DNA of 64,000 bases from Aquilaria yunnanensis (GCA_039654915.1 JBDJPA010000011.1:4836001-4900000); one strand, 5' to 3'; shown: positions 35,502 through 48,800, counted from the stretch's first letter. Numbers and translations are program-made. The notes: generated from the sequence alone by a model not told the origin.

Positions 35502-35574
35502 GCCCGTCTAGCTCAGTCGGTAGAGCGCAAGGCTCTTAACCTTGTGGTCGTGGGTTCGAGCCCCACGGTGGGCG
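35502..35574 (+). tRNA. tRNA-Lys (anticodon CUU)
   Basis: The 73-nt gene folds as a standard cloverleaf. The acceptor stem GCCCGTC pairs with GGTGGGC (with G-U pairs), discriminator G. The D arm is GCTCAGTCGGTAGAGC (A box TAGCTCAGTCGG), and the anticodon stem CAAGG/CCTTG encloses a loop with CTT. The T arm is GTGGGTTCGAGCCCCAC (B box GGTTCGAGCCC). There is no intron and CCA is not encoded, as usual for plant nuclear tRNA genes. A T-rich stretch just downstream (TTGTTTGTTTTT) supplies the polymerase III terminator. It decodes AAG lysine codons. Confidence 0.98.
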
Positions 35575-35799
35575 TTGTTTGTTTTTAGGGGGCAAAATCA
35601 AATTTAGTCCTAAAAATTGGGCTACTTTTACATTTTGAGTTCTTTAACTTATCGATCTATCCAAGTTCTAAAATTTTTAAAACTTTTGCAACATTAGTCC
35701 TAAACTCGATGCCCCGAACGGAAAATCACAATGGGCACTAAACTTTCATTATTTTCCTCAGTACAAAGTGGCTAATTGGGGCCTATAATCATTTTTAGT

Positions 35800-35995
35800 A
35801 AACATGAATAATAGCCGACAAGCCTGTCAGAATAGGTACATGACAAACTTGCAGAGTATTTGACGGTAACCTTGGACATGGCGTACTCGGGAATTTGGGT
35901 CGAAGCGGTTGAACCACTAAATCCAATCAATGGTGGTAAAATTGGAATAGAGCTAACAAGCAATTGTGTGTAGGCGTCACTGGACTAGACAACAC
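35800..35995 (-). pseudogene. Possible short-chain dehydrogenase fragment captured in the long-TIR element
   Basis: The minus-strand frame reads LIGFSGSTASTQIPEYAMSK then VTVKYSASLS. GSTAS followed about ten residues later by YAMSK resembles the catalytic Ser and YxxxK of short-chain dehydrogenases. The cofactor-binding N-terminus is absent and stop codons bound the frame. The match is short, so this is only a suggestion. Confidence 0.3.
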
Positions 35996-36858
35996 AGCGG
36001 AAGACGTTGCTGTGGGGCTTGTTGTTCATGCAGTCACAAACGAAAGAGACGATGACCCGAGAAAACTAGAGAAGAAGAAGCAAGTAGAAGAAAAATCAGC
36101 TTAAATTTCGTCTAGGTATTTTGGAGAACAATTAATTTGAAGAAACTCAGAGAGAATCAGCTGCTAGGTCAAACCTGACAATTTCTATGCAAAACCTTTT
36201 GTTTTCACCACATCTCTGCTTTTATCCTTCTATCCTACAACTTGATTTTACATCTTTAGTGTTTGGCGGGCAAGGAAGTGATGGAAATCAGAGTTTTTGG
36301 AGCTAAAAGCTGGAGATCGCGTTTGGCGGAGGGGCATTTGTTTCCAAAAAAAAAAAGCCTATTTAGCTGTTTAATTAAAACTTAAAAGTGGTGCCGAAAC
36401 CTATGCACTTTAATTCGCTGTTTTACCTAAGCCTAATAGTTTGAAAGCGAAAGCTACAAAGTGATCCCCCATATCTTGTGTCAAGTCCTAACTAACCCTA
36501 AACTTTCATTTTGAAGACAGGAACCCATGTGATCGTTAAGGCCCCATATCTAACGATCCCACCTTTTCTTGGAAACAATTGCAAATGATTAAAAGATAAA
36601 AATATGGGATTTCGGAGTTTGCCCATCCATGGATCCAAAGAAATTTAGAAAATAGCCAACCACAAAAGCAAAGAGATATCATTTTAAGAAAATTTGAACT
36701 TCGTATGGACTTGAAATGTGAAACTCTCCAAATTTTATCAGCAATCAAACACGAATGAGAACACAATTGACCAACGGTCAAACAACGAATCTCTTCCTCA
36801 GCAATGTGAGGCAAAACAAAAAAAAAAAAAAGGTTAAGCTTGAGGAGGAAGGAGAAAA

Positions 36859-36925
36859 GAGAGAGAGAGAGAGAGAGAGAGAGAACTTTACTGGTATAGG
36901 GAGATAAAGAGAGAGAGAGAGAACT
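36859..36925. repeat. GA microsatellite with a duplicated flank
   Basis: Two (GA)n runs are separated by the sequence AACTTTACTGGTATAGGGAG. Its near-copy AACTGTACTGGCATAGGGAG follows the second run, a tandem duplication of about 50 bp. Confidence 0.75.
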
Positions 36926-37638
36926 GTACTGGCATAGGGAGATAAAAAGCTTGATTACTAGAGTCCTTCCAGTTTTGCTTCCCCATCCTTTTTGTGTTTC
37001 CAATCGGACGTACCGAAAACATTATACATTCACAACCTAAATAACAAAACTAGCGATCACATACTAAAAAAAGTCGCACAACCGAAATTATCATAAATAC
37101 ATTAGCCACTTGTACCAAGAAAATGACAGTTTAGTGCCAACTAGGATTTTTAGTTAGGAGCATTGAGTTTATGATTAACACTGCTAACATTTTAAAAGTT
37201 TTAGAACTTAAATAGAAAATAAATAAATCATAGGACTTATGTAGAAAAATAGTCAAACTTACATGACTGATCTTCCCCCAATTTTACTGTCAGTTGTAGG
37301 TTCCAGACATGGGGTGTAATTGTAAATATTATTAAAACAAAACTAAGTATAAAAAGTGGACTTCATAATTTTTTATTGGATTGCGTTTGCATCAAGATTT
37401 AAAAATCCTTTCCCACCCCCCCCTAACCCCGGGGTCCAAAAGCTCGTCATCATATTGGAATTTTACTTCCTTTTTTTTTTTTTTTGGGTATATGGAGGTA
37501 TCATTACAATCCTTCATTAATACTAATTCAAAAGAAATATAGAAACTATTTTCAAACAAACATGTAAGAGTTAACATGTAAATCAATTTACCAGACTAAA
37601 TGCAAGCATTTCATCAATTGCCTTAATTTATTAGGTAT

Positions 37639-38582
37639 TAGGGGTGAGCATGGTTCAGGTTAATTAAGTTTTATGGTAGAACCGAACCAACCCAAAAAGA
37701 CCTTGGTTTCAAAAAATTTTTAACCCAACCCGAGAACCAAGAACCGAACAAAACTAGAACCATGGTTCTTGATTTTTCGGTTCCAGTTTTCGGATTTTTT
37801 TTTTGTTTATACTATATACCTATAATAACACCAAAATTAAATAAAATTGTATCCATAGCCAGTTTATGAAATATTCGATATAATATGCAATTAAATTAAC
37901 ATTTAAATACATATACTTAGACACATTCAAAAGAATTTAAAATGCTATTACCAGAATGATTCAAAAGAGTTGCTTGTAGAGTATTTTTCATATCAATCAA
38001 TTTATTTCCCTCCAGTAATTTCAATATTGGCACAATATTTAATATAGAAAGTTGAGCCTTTAAGACCATCTTCTTCAGCATAAGAACATGAAATATGTTG
38101 ATGCAATAAATTTCTAGTTTCACATGGCTCATAAATAAAAAAACATGAGGATGTTGTAAAGAGTAGTCTGAAGTAGAGAGATCGACAGCAAAATGACCCA
38201 TAAATAGTCAGTTTAGGAAGCGAAGTGATAAGTGAATATGGAGAAATTTTATGAATGATCCAACAATTTCCATTTTATTTCAATCTAGGACGTCATTTTA
38301 AGAGTTTAATATAAAAACACAAGATGACCATAATAATTCTTCACACACACACACACACATATTAGTATTGCTGTAATTTTTATAATATAATTATATAAAT
38401 ACCTCAGATTCGGTTCTACCTCGCATTTATTCCATATAGAACCAAAATCAATTAAAAAATCGTCAATTCTCCCATATGTGGCATCAACACACGAATTGTG
38501 GTCTATTTTTACCTAACCCAACCCAACCCAATTGGGTGGTTCAAATTGAGTTTTGGGTTTACATAAACCTTTCTCACCCCTA
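37639..38582. mobile_element. Non-autonomous hAT-like element
   Basis: The left end, TAGGGGTGAGCATGG, mirrors the right end, TAGGGGTGAGAAAGG read inward. Subterminal regions are rich in GGTT/AACC words (AACCCAACCC, GGTTCTTG). Flanking 8-mers TTAGGTAT (37631-37638) and TTAAACAT (38583-38590) agree at 5 of 8 positions, a possible decayed target duplication. The interior is AT-rich and includes a CA microsatellite at 38343-38360. No transposase was recognised. Confidence 0.7.
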
Positions 38583-38590
38583 TTAAACAT

Positions 38591-39085
38591 GTCATCAACA
38601 TGTAAAGAAACCAACCAATCAGAATTTAACACTTCTGAGTTGTTAATGAAATTAATAAAAAGATTTTAAACCCTTATTAAATAACTAACTGCTAAATTGT
38701 TCAATTACATAAACGATTTCACATGGCCTTTCCGATCAAACTTAGTAATCGTTTTGCACCTAACTTGATTAAATAATAATTATGGTCCGCACTATATCCA
38801 GTTAGATTAGCATAATCTTGTTCGGATTGAGGGGTGCTTTTAAGTGTTAGTCCTTCAAAACTAGCAAAAAGTATCTTAACCTTAAGTTCGTTAATCGAAT
38901 TAATGCACTGATTGCAACATTATCTCTTTCAACTGTCTCATCCCCAAATCGATACTGGAGCTTCTTCATTTGCATATATAGTGCAACAAAAAATTGGTTC
39001 AGCTCTACATCAATATAATCTCTATGAGAACATTAATTTACATATGCCTGATTAAGCATCGTAATTAAATTAAACTATATTAAAC

Positions 39086-39124
<39 letters not shown>

Positions 39125-39477
39125 ATATATATACCTCTATGTTTATATATCGAGATGTACATATTAGCAGAAAAAGAAAAGAAAAAAGAACCCCGCGTCT
39201 CCATCGTTCTCTTCAACTTCATTCATTTTCGTAACAACAACATCAAATAACTATTTTTGCACCTATCTTGGATCATCCGACACATAAAAGAGACTTCTCT
39301 TTTTTGCTTTTTCTCTTTAATCATAAAAAACTGATGGGTGTCTTGTTGCTTGATATTGATGATTGGCAATAAAGTTTTGCTAAATCCTTGCCATTTCTCT
39401 ATCATATTTTCTTTTTATTTTTAAATAAAAAAATTACAAAGAAGTTTTTCAAATTAAAAGCGTGTCAATTATCCCAG
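38591..39477. other. Intergenic sequence with a CT microsatellite
   Basis: Non-coding DNA. A pure (CT)n run of about 34 bases occupies 39089-39122. No gene was recognised. Confidence 0.6.
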
Positions 39478-39590
39478 CAACTTTTGCGGGATGGCTAAAT
39501 TGCTTAGCGGCATTGTGGGGAGGTCAGAGGTCCAAGATTTGATTCTGGCCTCCTCACTCTTCCGCTCCTCCCTCAAAAAAAGTCATACAA
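39478..39590 (+). mobile_element. tRNA-derived SINE candidate
   Basis: GCGGGATGGCTAAATTGC (A-box-like) is followed about 40 bases later by the B-box-like AGATTTGATTCTGGCC, then a pyrimidine-rich stretch and an A-run (CAAAAAAAG). This order is typical of plant SINEs. The target duplication is not clear (a repeat of ACAAAG flanks loosely), so the ends are approximate. Confidence 0.45.
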
Positions 39591-40449
39591 AGTTTATTTA
39601 GTTGTCTTCTAAGTCACAAAAAAGTTGACATTCCTCTTCCCTTACCTAGAATATTAATATGTTTTTCTCTTATATGCTTGTAAAATATCCTTTTGACTAC
39701 AAAAAAAAAAAATGTGTCAATTTCACACTAGCTTCTTCAATTCAATATTTCAATAAATTTCTATCTCATTTTACTGTAAAATTTATATATAAAAAGAACG
39801 ATAAATCCCATTAGTATTTTCCTAATTTATAATACTTGATTTTGAGAATTTCATAATAGTTTAGGTGGGTTCAATTCTTTGTTGTAAGTAAGGAGATTGA
39901 AGCTGGGGTGCAGCTGCTAAAGTGACAGCCACTACAATTCGTGTAGATTGGTTCTAAACACATGTCGGCATTTTCTTATTGGTTGGACAAACTTTTGGTT
40001 AATTGACAGTTAGTTGATGCTTTTGAATTTGGTTTCTGATGGGCAGGTCAAACGATAAATCATTTTCTTGCCTTTCAAATTTATCAATCCTTTCTCAATT
40101 GCTCTACTCCATCCCTGAATTGCTCTTTTTTCTTTTTCCAGAATTAAGGAACACTTCTCTCTTTCATCCTAATTTTGGGAGTTCTCTTCCTAATTTGATG
40201 AAATTAATTAATGACGAAACCAAATCTTAATTACTCCTATAAGCTATCCAATAGTTATAGGCCTGATGCTTCTAATATTTTATTGGAGGTAGATGAGAGC
40301 GAAAATCCTCAAACCTAGGCGACGATGACGCTCTATCTGCGATTGAGGAATCTTCACTTCTGTTTTGTTGGTTGGCATTCCAAAGCAGATAGAGGAACCT
40401 TCACTTCTGTTTTGTTGGCTGGCAATATTCCAATTTCCAAGTACTGCTT
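39591..40449. other. Intergenic sequence with a short duplication
   Basis: Mostly non-coding. The phrase GGAATCTTCACTTCTGTTTT near 40347 recurs as GGAACCTTCACTTCTGTTTT near 40393, a local duplication of about 45 bp. A 63-codon + frame at 40039-40230 has no recognisable domain. Confidence 0.45.
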
Positions 40450-40745
40450 ATATTGATTTTTATATCTTTTTTGCTTGAATCTCATATCATTTAGAAGGTA
40501 AGATTATATAACTATAATAATTTATTAAAAATATAATTTTTATAATGTTATTAAATTTTAATAAATTTGTTAATATCTAAAAGGGAAAATTTATAAGATT
40601 TTAATATCATTATAAAAAATTATTTTCAAGTGGATTATTATGCCTATATAATGTTGATTTTTAAATAAAATTTATTTCAAGTAAAAAAAGATAAAAAAAT
40701 AAAAATAAATTATTTTAGATTAAGTTAACTTAACTTAAAATGAAT
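40450..40745. mobile_element. Palindromic MITE family, copy 1
   Basis: AT-rich foldback whose left arm (TATATCTTTTTTGCTTGAA) is the inverted copy of the right arm (TTTCAAGTAAAAAAAGATA). It shares internal words such as ACTATAATAATTTATT and TATAATTTTTATAATGTTA with copies at 41707, 42590 and 52955. Non-coding. Confidence 0.65.
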
Positions 40746-41283
40746 TAGATGTAAATTTTGTCTATGTTTCTCTTATATTTTGGTTTATATTTTAATAAGT
40801 AAAATATATAACTCGAGTGACTTTTTTCCCTTTAAATATAAAATTGTCACACACGCACACAAATACAAAATTGGAGAGGTTACGTATTTATGGATTTTGG
40901 ATGCTCACTGCATATTCCTTGTAGGGTTTCGGCCAAAGGACATGTGGGCGCATATATGTACATTTCGTTTTCGTTTAAAACTCATCACTTAGCTAGGTCC
41001 GGTTTTGATGAGGAATTAAGATGACAATTATGAGCGAAGGATTCTTAATTGATTTAAGAATAGCTACTGCATACACATGTCTTTCTCCCATAAAAGATCG
41101 ATGAGGAGTCGCTGGAAATAAATAAAACGTATTAAGTAGCTAAAAGAAAAGAAATAATAATCCAATTAATTAATATATCTCTTTTAAAAAATAAGTCTAA
41201 GAAGATAATGTATATACCTGCTGGTCAGGTATAGTACGTTGTTGGTTTGATTTCTAAGCTTACGTAGTTCTTCATCACCTCTC

Positions 41284-41325
41284 ACTCTCTCTCTCTCTCT
41301 CTATATATATAGATATATATATATC
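41284..41325. repeat. CT then AT microsatellite
   Basis: A (CT)n run is followed by TATATATAGATATATATATATC. Confidence 0.8.
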
Positions 41326-41706
41326 TCACTACGGGCATTTTAAGGAAAAGAGTGCTACTCAACTAGTAAACGAATACAATCGTTTTCTTATATATGCCAT
41401 GTTATAGTTAAGAGCCTAAAGATTCCCCTCACCTCCCCTCTAAGATGAAGCTTATACTTTTTTCTATTTTTTAAAAATTTTCATTCCTGATCTTTAAAAA
41501 AAAAAAAAAAAGAGTAAGAGTCTAAAGATAGTCTCCCTTAATAATGACAGATGAATTTAAATTTTTTATTATGCACAGAGTCATTGAAATTCAGATGGAA
41601 AGTTGAGATTTATCAGTAATTATAACAATCTGTTACAACATGCTTTTTAATACTTTCTCCATCCCATTATATTAAATCATTCAGCTTTGTACAGAGATTA
41701 ACACAC

Positions 41707-42040
41707 AATTCATTTTAACTTTAGTCAATTGACTACAAAATGACTTATTTTTATTTTTACATCTTTTTTACTTGAAACTAATTTTAATTAAAATCTAATA
41801 CTATGTAATTATAATAATCAATTGAAAATACAATTTTTATAAACTTACTGACTTTTTATGAATTTTTTTAGTTTCAAGCCTTAAAAAAGAAAAATTCATA
41901 AAAATTTAATAAAATCCTAAAAATTTACTTTCAAATTGATTATTGTATCTACATAACATTTGCTTTCAAATAAAACTGGTTTCAAGTAAAAAAGATGTAA
42001 AATTTAAAAAAAGTTAGTTAACTTTAGCTCAAATGAATTG
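41707..42040. mobile_element. Palindromic MITE family, copy 2
   Basis: The left arm runs from TTAACTTTAGTCAATTGAC through ACATCTTTTTTACTTGAAAC. The right arm is its inverted copy, ending TTTCAAGTAAAAAAGATGTA and TAACTTTAGCTC. The whole unit could fold into a hairpin of about 165-bp arms. It is closely similar to the copy at 42590. Confidence 0.72.
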
Positions 42041-42589
42041 GCCCCAAGAAAGCTCAGAAAGTTTATGTGTTGTTTTCATTTCTATTCTTAACTTTTTATA
42101 TGTAATTCAAGAAAGTTAGAAAAGTAAATATTTGAAGAGCAATATAATAAAATAATTTATTAAATATAAAAATATTGTAAATTTGTAACTACTCAAAATA
42201 GAATATATTACAATATGGTAAAGTATTTTTTTACAAAAGTTTCAAATTACTTGACACTCTTTCCTAAAAAAATCTAAAAAAATACAACTATTCACATATA
42301 TCCTTTCAACAGAAACACTAAAGGATAATATCTTCTGAAACTAGATGAAAAGCCAAATAAAACCAACTAATGTGAAAGAGAGGTGATTGTAATGTTCTTA
42401 CAGATGCATGCATCACGCCACCATCAGTATATTTAGGTGTCAATCAAGTTGTTAGCACGTTAGTGGATTAACGTGAATATCCATATAACGTGTGGTACAT
42501 TGTTGTATTGTATTAAAAATATTGTAACTATTGTTTAATAAATTTAAATTATTTAATGAATTTTTTATAACTAACAGATAATTAAAATC

Positions 42590-42930
42590 CAATTCATTAT
42601 AATTTTAGTCAATTGATTATAAAATGATTTATTTTTATTTTTACATCTTTTTTACTTGAAATTAATTTTAATTAAAAGCCAATATTATGTAGCTGCAATA
42701 ATCAATTGAAAATACAATTTTTATAATCTTACTAAATTTTTATGAATTTTTCTAGTTTCAAGTCTTAAAAAAGAAAAATTTATAAAAATTTAACAACATT
42801 CTAAAAATTTACTTTCAAATTGATTATTGTATCTACATAACATTGACTTTCAAATAAAATTAGTTTCAGATAAAAAAGATGCAAAAGTTAAAAAAAATTA
42901 ATTAACTTTAGACAAAAATTGGCCCAAAAA
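42590..42930. mobile_element. Palindromic MITE family, copy 3
   Basis: Direct repeat of the unit at 41707-42040, in the same orientation about 880 bp apart, with shared words TTACATCTTTTTTACTTGAA and ACTTTCAAATTGATTATTGT. It is internally palindromic in the same way and non-coding. Confidence 0.72.
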
Positions 42931-44679
42931 TTTTCGAACTTTTTCTCTATAATGACAAGACTTTTTTTTTTTATTATTTCTAGTGATGCTGAAAAAAGTT
43001 TGGGAACATGAGTAGGTTTACACATATGAAGGTAAGGATGTAATTAGTGCGAAACTTGAAAGAAAGATGATTAATCATAAAAAGATGGACAGGGAGTGGC
43101 TGTGGGATGGATGGCTCCATTGATCGCACGTGAAGCTCCGGAGAAAGAGTGGCCCACCAAATGATTTTGGTCTCAACCGAGAACTCCAATCAATGGCTTA
43201 CAATCGATTGCTCACATGGTATGGATCGGGACAAAACTCAAGATACTTCTTCGCATTCCTCAGGAAACAGTAAACCATCATCAGAATTGTTTTGCGTAAA
43301 GACTATTTCCCGTTTGAACACTGGAACTCGAATATTTTACCTCTGAATTTTGACTTGAGTTTACTTACTTTCAAATTTTAAAAATTGGTATATTTTATTC
43401 TTATAACTAAAATGACTATTTAAGTTATATGAGAACTTAAGTGAAAATAAAATGAAAGATGAAAGATTAACTAACCATTTAACTTGATTTTTAAATTATT
43501 TTGATTATCTAGTTTAATATTTTTTTATTTAGGTAATTTAGGGAATCATCAACCCTATATTAATCTAAATAACCTAACCATTATTTTTGTACCAAAGTAT
43601 AATTCATAGGTAAAGGTATCTATTTCCAAAATTTGAGAGGTGAGTGAACTCGAGCTAAAGTTTAATAAGTAAAATGTTTAAGTTGGAAAAAGTCATGGGT
43701 GGAAAGAGATTTTATGCCAAAATTGTTTGGTGCACTAAGAGTTTGGCTTCAATATCGACATGTAAAAAAATGAATAATTTAATTATTAAATATTTTGAAC
43801 AAAGTAATCATTATATTTAATAATAATAATAATTACTCCCTCCATTTTATATTACTTGATACATTTGGGTTCGGTGCAAATATCAAAAGAAAAGTTTACT
43901 CTTTTTTTTTCAACCCTTGCACCTCTACTCTCTCACGTAAATTGCCAAAATTGATGAAAATGAATATTGAGATAATAGTTTTGGTGTAATAAAGTGAAGT
44001 AATTTAGAACAAAATGGTAAATGCTGTATGAAAAATATGGAAGGATGGCAACATGATTTAAAATCCATTGCTATAGATTAATTTGCTTCCCATCTTCATG
44101 AGTTTGAATCCTCTATTTACTTTTTATTTATATTTTTTAAACTTTTTGTTGAAATGGAAGAATATGGGTGGCGTGGATAGCGCTACGCCTATGTGTGTGC
44201 TTAGCAAATTGGCGAATTTACATGTTGATGAAAATCAGGGGGATGGTATCGTACTTTATGAGGAATGTAGAAGCTACTTGTCGAGGAAATGCTCACAAGA
44301 ATCAGAAACTTGCACCAGCTTTAACAAGATTTGCGACCGCCACACAAGAATACAACCATGTGCGTAGGTTGTTCGATGTCAGACGACTCGACGATATGCA
44401 CCTAAATTGCACCATTCGTCTTCCAACGGTGCTTATGATTATTTATTTTTGTGAGTGATCACTTTTTTTCAAAATCATCACTATGTATCAATATATATGC
44501 ATAGTGTATAATCACAGTAACATTATCTTTAAACAGTTGTTTATTTTAACATAAAATTGAATACAATCTATTACAAGCGTAGGGTTGAGAATGAACAGTT
44601 CTAAACATGAGACACTTAAAACAATTGTTGATGTTTTTTTTTTCCTTTCTTTTGTTTTTTGATAGTCTCAAAATCCAGC
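42931..44679. other. Intergenic region with a partial Stowaway-like end and unassigned frames
   Basis: 43838 begins ACTCCCTCCATTTTATATTAC, a MITE-like terminus without a matching right end. At 44083-44458 two overlapping + frames of 94 and 96 codons occur, in a GC-richer patch with Cys-rich residues (EECRSYLSRKCSQESETC). I recognise no family. Nothing else is supported. Confidence 0.4.
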
Positions 44680-45544
44680 CACTATAACAAATCAAAACAT
44701 TTGCTACACACGCCTCAAAGACTGGGATGAATAGTGTCATCCCAAAAGTGTAGCATGTTCTCGTGTTGATCTATCAATAAAAGAACATTTCAATGATTTT
44801 ACAATAATGATGTTTGCGACGAAACAAATCGTTGCAACAAAAAAAATGCAATGTAATTAAACTTACGGTTAATGCTGCATTACTAAAAAAGTGAAAAACA
44901 TGATCCGAAATCTAGAACTTTACAAATTGCGGAATATCTATGACAATTTTTAAATTCCACGCAAAATTATAGCAAAAGTCAAGCATTGGAAATTAAACGA
45001 ATTAATTGGGTGCCAAAAAATTGCAATGAAAATAACCATCCATAGGTTTACGTCATTATTACAACACTTTTTGCGACGATTTTTCATCGCAAAAACAAAG
45101 CTACTTGCCACACAAATTACAATGTTTATGATCGTTGCAAATTTTGGAAAAATCACAAACACTTAAACAATCCCTCATTTTTTTCCTTTCTTATTGCAAG
45201 GCTCCTTTTGACCCCACTCTTAGGTTTTTTCTCATCCCTCTCCCACTTTGTTTGTTTGCTTTTGGGAAGCCACCACCACCATCAGTCGTCACATTGTCGT
45301 TGCACCATCGTCATCCTCGTTAAGCTTTAGGTACCAAATTTCTCCATTCCTTTCAATTTTTTCAATTTCATGATTGTTTGTGGTTTTCAATCTGTGATAT
45401 GCACTTGTTCATGATTGTTGGGTCATTTTGTTGATTAGTATGAAATTGCTAAGTTTATTTCAGTGATTTAAGTGTTTTCTATGCTTCTAATGTAAATTGT
45501 GTGATATTCTAAGGTTTAAGGGTTTTCTAGGTAATTATATAAAA

Positions 45545-45860
45545 TTTTAGGGATTAAACTTGTAATTTCATATTAATGTCTAAAATATCACTTTTCAAAC
45601 TTTAAAGACTAGATTTTTAATTTTTTTAAAAGCTTAAGGACTAAAATTTTAATTTTATGTTAGTGCCTAAATTGTCAATTTCAAACTTTAAGGACTTGAT
45701 TGTAAAATATTTAAAGTTTAAGGGTTAAACCTATAATTTTATGTTGATGCCTAAACTATCACTTTTCAAACTTTAGGGACTTGATTGTAAATTATCTAAA
45801 AGCTTAACGAACGAATGTGTAATTTTATGGAAGTGACTATACCGTTTATCTTCAAACTTT
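45545..45860. repeat. Tandem repeat, about 86-bp unit, 3.6 copies
   Basis: The unit runs from TTAAGGGTTAAACCTATAAT through ATGCCTAAACTATCACTTTT to CAAACTTTAAGGACTTGATT. It recurs four times with point differences, the last copy being partial. It lies in the segment between the two copies of the duplicated CACTA block. Confidence 0.78.
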
Positions 45861-48800
45861 ATGATGAGATGACCTCTATCTAGGCAGTCATCATCTGGTT
45901 GTGGCATGTTTGACTTTCTTACTAATCTGAGATGAAGTTCTCTTTCCCCATCTCATTCTTAGCCACCGTGTGGTCTAAGCAGATGCCCAACCATTTTGAA
46001 GGCTCTTATTTTGCGCCCAACGATGACCTAAGTGCTGCCAACCCTAGTCCAATAAACCTAGCTGCCTAGCACATCATCTGCATACCCATTTGTCAACATG
46101 CATGAGCCTTGCATTCTAGACTCTTATATCCTTTTTAGAGGTTTTCAGACGGATATGTGGGCTATTATAGAGCACAATGTGAGGTTTTTTCGTAGTTAAT
46201 TTATTTAATCTATCTAGAGAGCATCTTCTAAATTTGCCAAGGTAGTATCAGGATGAACAGACCATCCTATCCTCAAATGATGAGCACATTTATATAGGTT
46301 TCTCATCCCCGGGGAATCCTCATCCACAACATAGATTGACAATAGCCAGTTAGTTACAATAATTAAACTTACGACTAAAGTCACATTACCAAAAGAGTGA
46401 AAAGCATGAGCGGGAATTTAGAACGTTACAAACTATAGCATATCTGTGATGATTTTCAATTTTGGTACAAAATCATAGCAAAAGCAAAGCATTGGAAATT
46501 AAGCAAATTAATTAGGCGCCAAACATTGAAATGAAAATAATCATCCATAGGTTTACGTCAATATTGGTACATTTTTGTGATGATTTTTCATCAAAAAAAT
46601 GTGCCAATAATTTCAGACAAGTTGTAACATTCATGATCATTGTAGATTTCAGGAATAACACAGACACTCGAACTCTCCTCCCCTATTTCTCCTCTCTCCC
46701 ATTGTAAGTCTCATCTCGATCCCAATCCTAGATCTTCTTTGCTTCTTTCCCACGTTGTTCGTTCAGCTTCAAGAAGCCACCACAACCATCATTCGCACCA
46801 CTATTGCACCAGTAGACCTAGTTACTTAGCACATTGTTGGCACACCCATTTGTCGACACCCATAAGCCTTGCATTTTAAATAGTTCTTTCCTTTCTAAAG
46901 GTTTTCATGACGAATATGTGGGCTTTCATGGGGCACAATATGAGGCTTTTTCTGTAGTTCATTTATTTAGCTAATCCAGAAAACATATTCTAAATTTGTT
47001 AGGGTAGCATCAGGATGAGCAAACCACTAGCCAGACCATCATATCCTTGAATGAAAAGCACACTTATAAGGGTTTCCCATCCCCAAGGAAGCTTTATCCA
47101 CAATATGGATCACTGTAGTTGATCGGTAGCCACCACCAAATCCATATCACTGTATGATTGTCCAACAAAAGTAAGTATTTACATTAATTCTTTATGTATG
47201 TTTTTATATGAGATCATTTCTTAATTTTATTCTTGTTTACTAATTCATCAATTTCCAACAATTACAGCCTTTTTATAGATAGAGATGTCTGAAACACTTT
47301 AACGTCAATCTATTGGAAGTTGTCGAATCAAGCTTGGCCGTTATGGCAATAGATGCCCTAGGCTCGATGAAAAAACACATGCAATAATTGAAGATCAAAT
47401 GATAATTTGTAAGTTTAGTTTATTTACAAATTAGTTCAATTTGTTTGATTTAGTTATGTAGTTGTAATTTTGTAAACTTTAGCAATTTAATTGCAAATTT
47501 ATTGGGAGTTATATTGGTGGGCATCACAGGAACTTCCTACCATCTGGTGTGTCATCTTTGAGATATGTGGTAGTTCCTTATGGGACAGAGTATATCCTTA
47601 GACATGGGAAGCAATGCCGAATGTCCCAAACTTTTTTGTGAACAACACTAACTATGATTTGGTGAGGTCCCATGTCCTTAAGGGCTATGATGAGATTTTA
47701 TGGCACTAATTGTGTGACTACTAAAAGGCTAAAAAGGAGGAGGGTGAGTCCAGTGGTTGGGGCATTCATCAAGCATGCAGTTGACTTCTTAAGGGCAACG
47801 TTGAAACTATGGGCTACATTCTTGTGGAGATGCACTTAAACATAATGGTTTGAACTCCTTAATACACATAATTTCAGTCATTTCATAACTATTTATATAA
47901 TTTTTTAAAATGTTAATATGGGATAAAATGTTGTAGACCTAACAAAGGGATCGACAAGAGCTAAACTTTAAGGATCGGTGGACTGACAAACATATTAGCA
48001 AGAAAACTGGCCAGTTCATCATTGTCGATCCAATTGCTTGTTAGCTCATAAGTTTCATAAACATTTTACATATTGGTTGTTTTTTAGTATATTGTTTTCA
48101 ATATTTCTATTGCCTTATGTTACATTTTTGAAAAATTTGTCTTTATATTCGACAGTAAGAGGGATACGTTAAATAAGTCTCATAGAAGTACCTTAACTTA
48201 GACACCTATCCCTAATTCAATATGGACACATGGCATTAGATAGCTGACCCAACTAAGAAAGGCCACCTGATGGGTTCGTATCACCTCATAGATCATGCCA
48301 CTTTTGGAGCATAGGGTAATTTTAATTTTTTATTTTTGCACAATTTTTCCTTTTAATTAAATAAATTTTATTTAAAGATTTACTAATGTCTTTCTCTTAC
48401 TTGATTAGGTGCTAATCACTTATCAATCAGCTGAAATTGTTGAGCTACAAGAGAGCCGAAGCTAGTTATAGGCTAAAAACACTCAATTGTACGCCCAAGT
48501 CTCCTAATGGAGGATATGCTTTAGCCTGATATGATATTCAAGCTTAAGTTCAGCAAAAAGCCAATGTTACATCAAGTGCCACCCTCAATCAGTTAATAGT
48601 GAATAGAAACCTACTAGCTGAGGTTCTTCCGTATGTTTTTACGAACTAAATCATCTCTTTTTGAGAATTCCATGGGACCCAGGATGGTCAGGCACCTCAA
48701 CAACTTAGTCACTATGCTAATACATTTTAAGATATTCTAGGGGTCTTTTTGTAATTTGAAAGTAAATTATCACATTTTTGTACATATTTATCATTTTTTA

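Larger units (their letters stand above)
35590..37310. mobile_element. Long-TIR element, third of its type in the window (ends approximate)
   Basis: 35600-35785 and 37100-37290 are imperfect inverted copies. Shared landmarks in order are AAGTTCTAAAA, TTTTTAAAA, CCTAAACTCGATGC or CATAAACTCAATGC, GGGCACTAAACTTTCATT or TGGCACTAAACTGTCATT, and AGTGGCTAAT. The tips and target duplication could not be fixed. The interior (35790-37090) contains a possible captured dehydrogenase fragment and GA-rich microsatellites. Class is inferred from the arm architecture shared with 19567-20731 and 31011-32484. Confidence 0.55.

Noticed and set aside
36536..37003. 155-codon minus-strand frame
   Set aside because: Contains SLSLSLS from the GA microsatellite and otherwise hydrophobic random-looking sequence; not a protein.
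44083..44458. Two overlapping + frames of about 95 codons
   Set aside because: Both frames cannot be genes; neither matches a family I know. Kept only as unassigned sequence.
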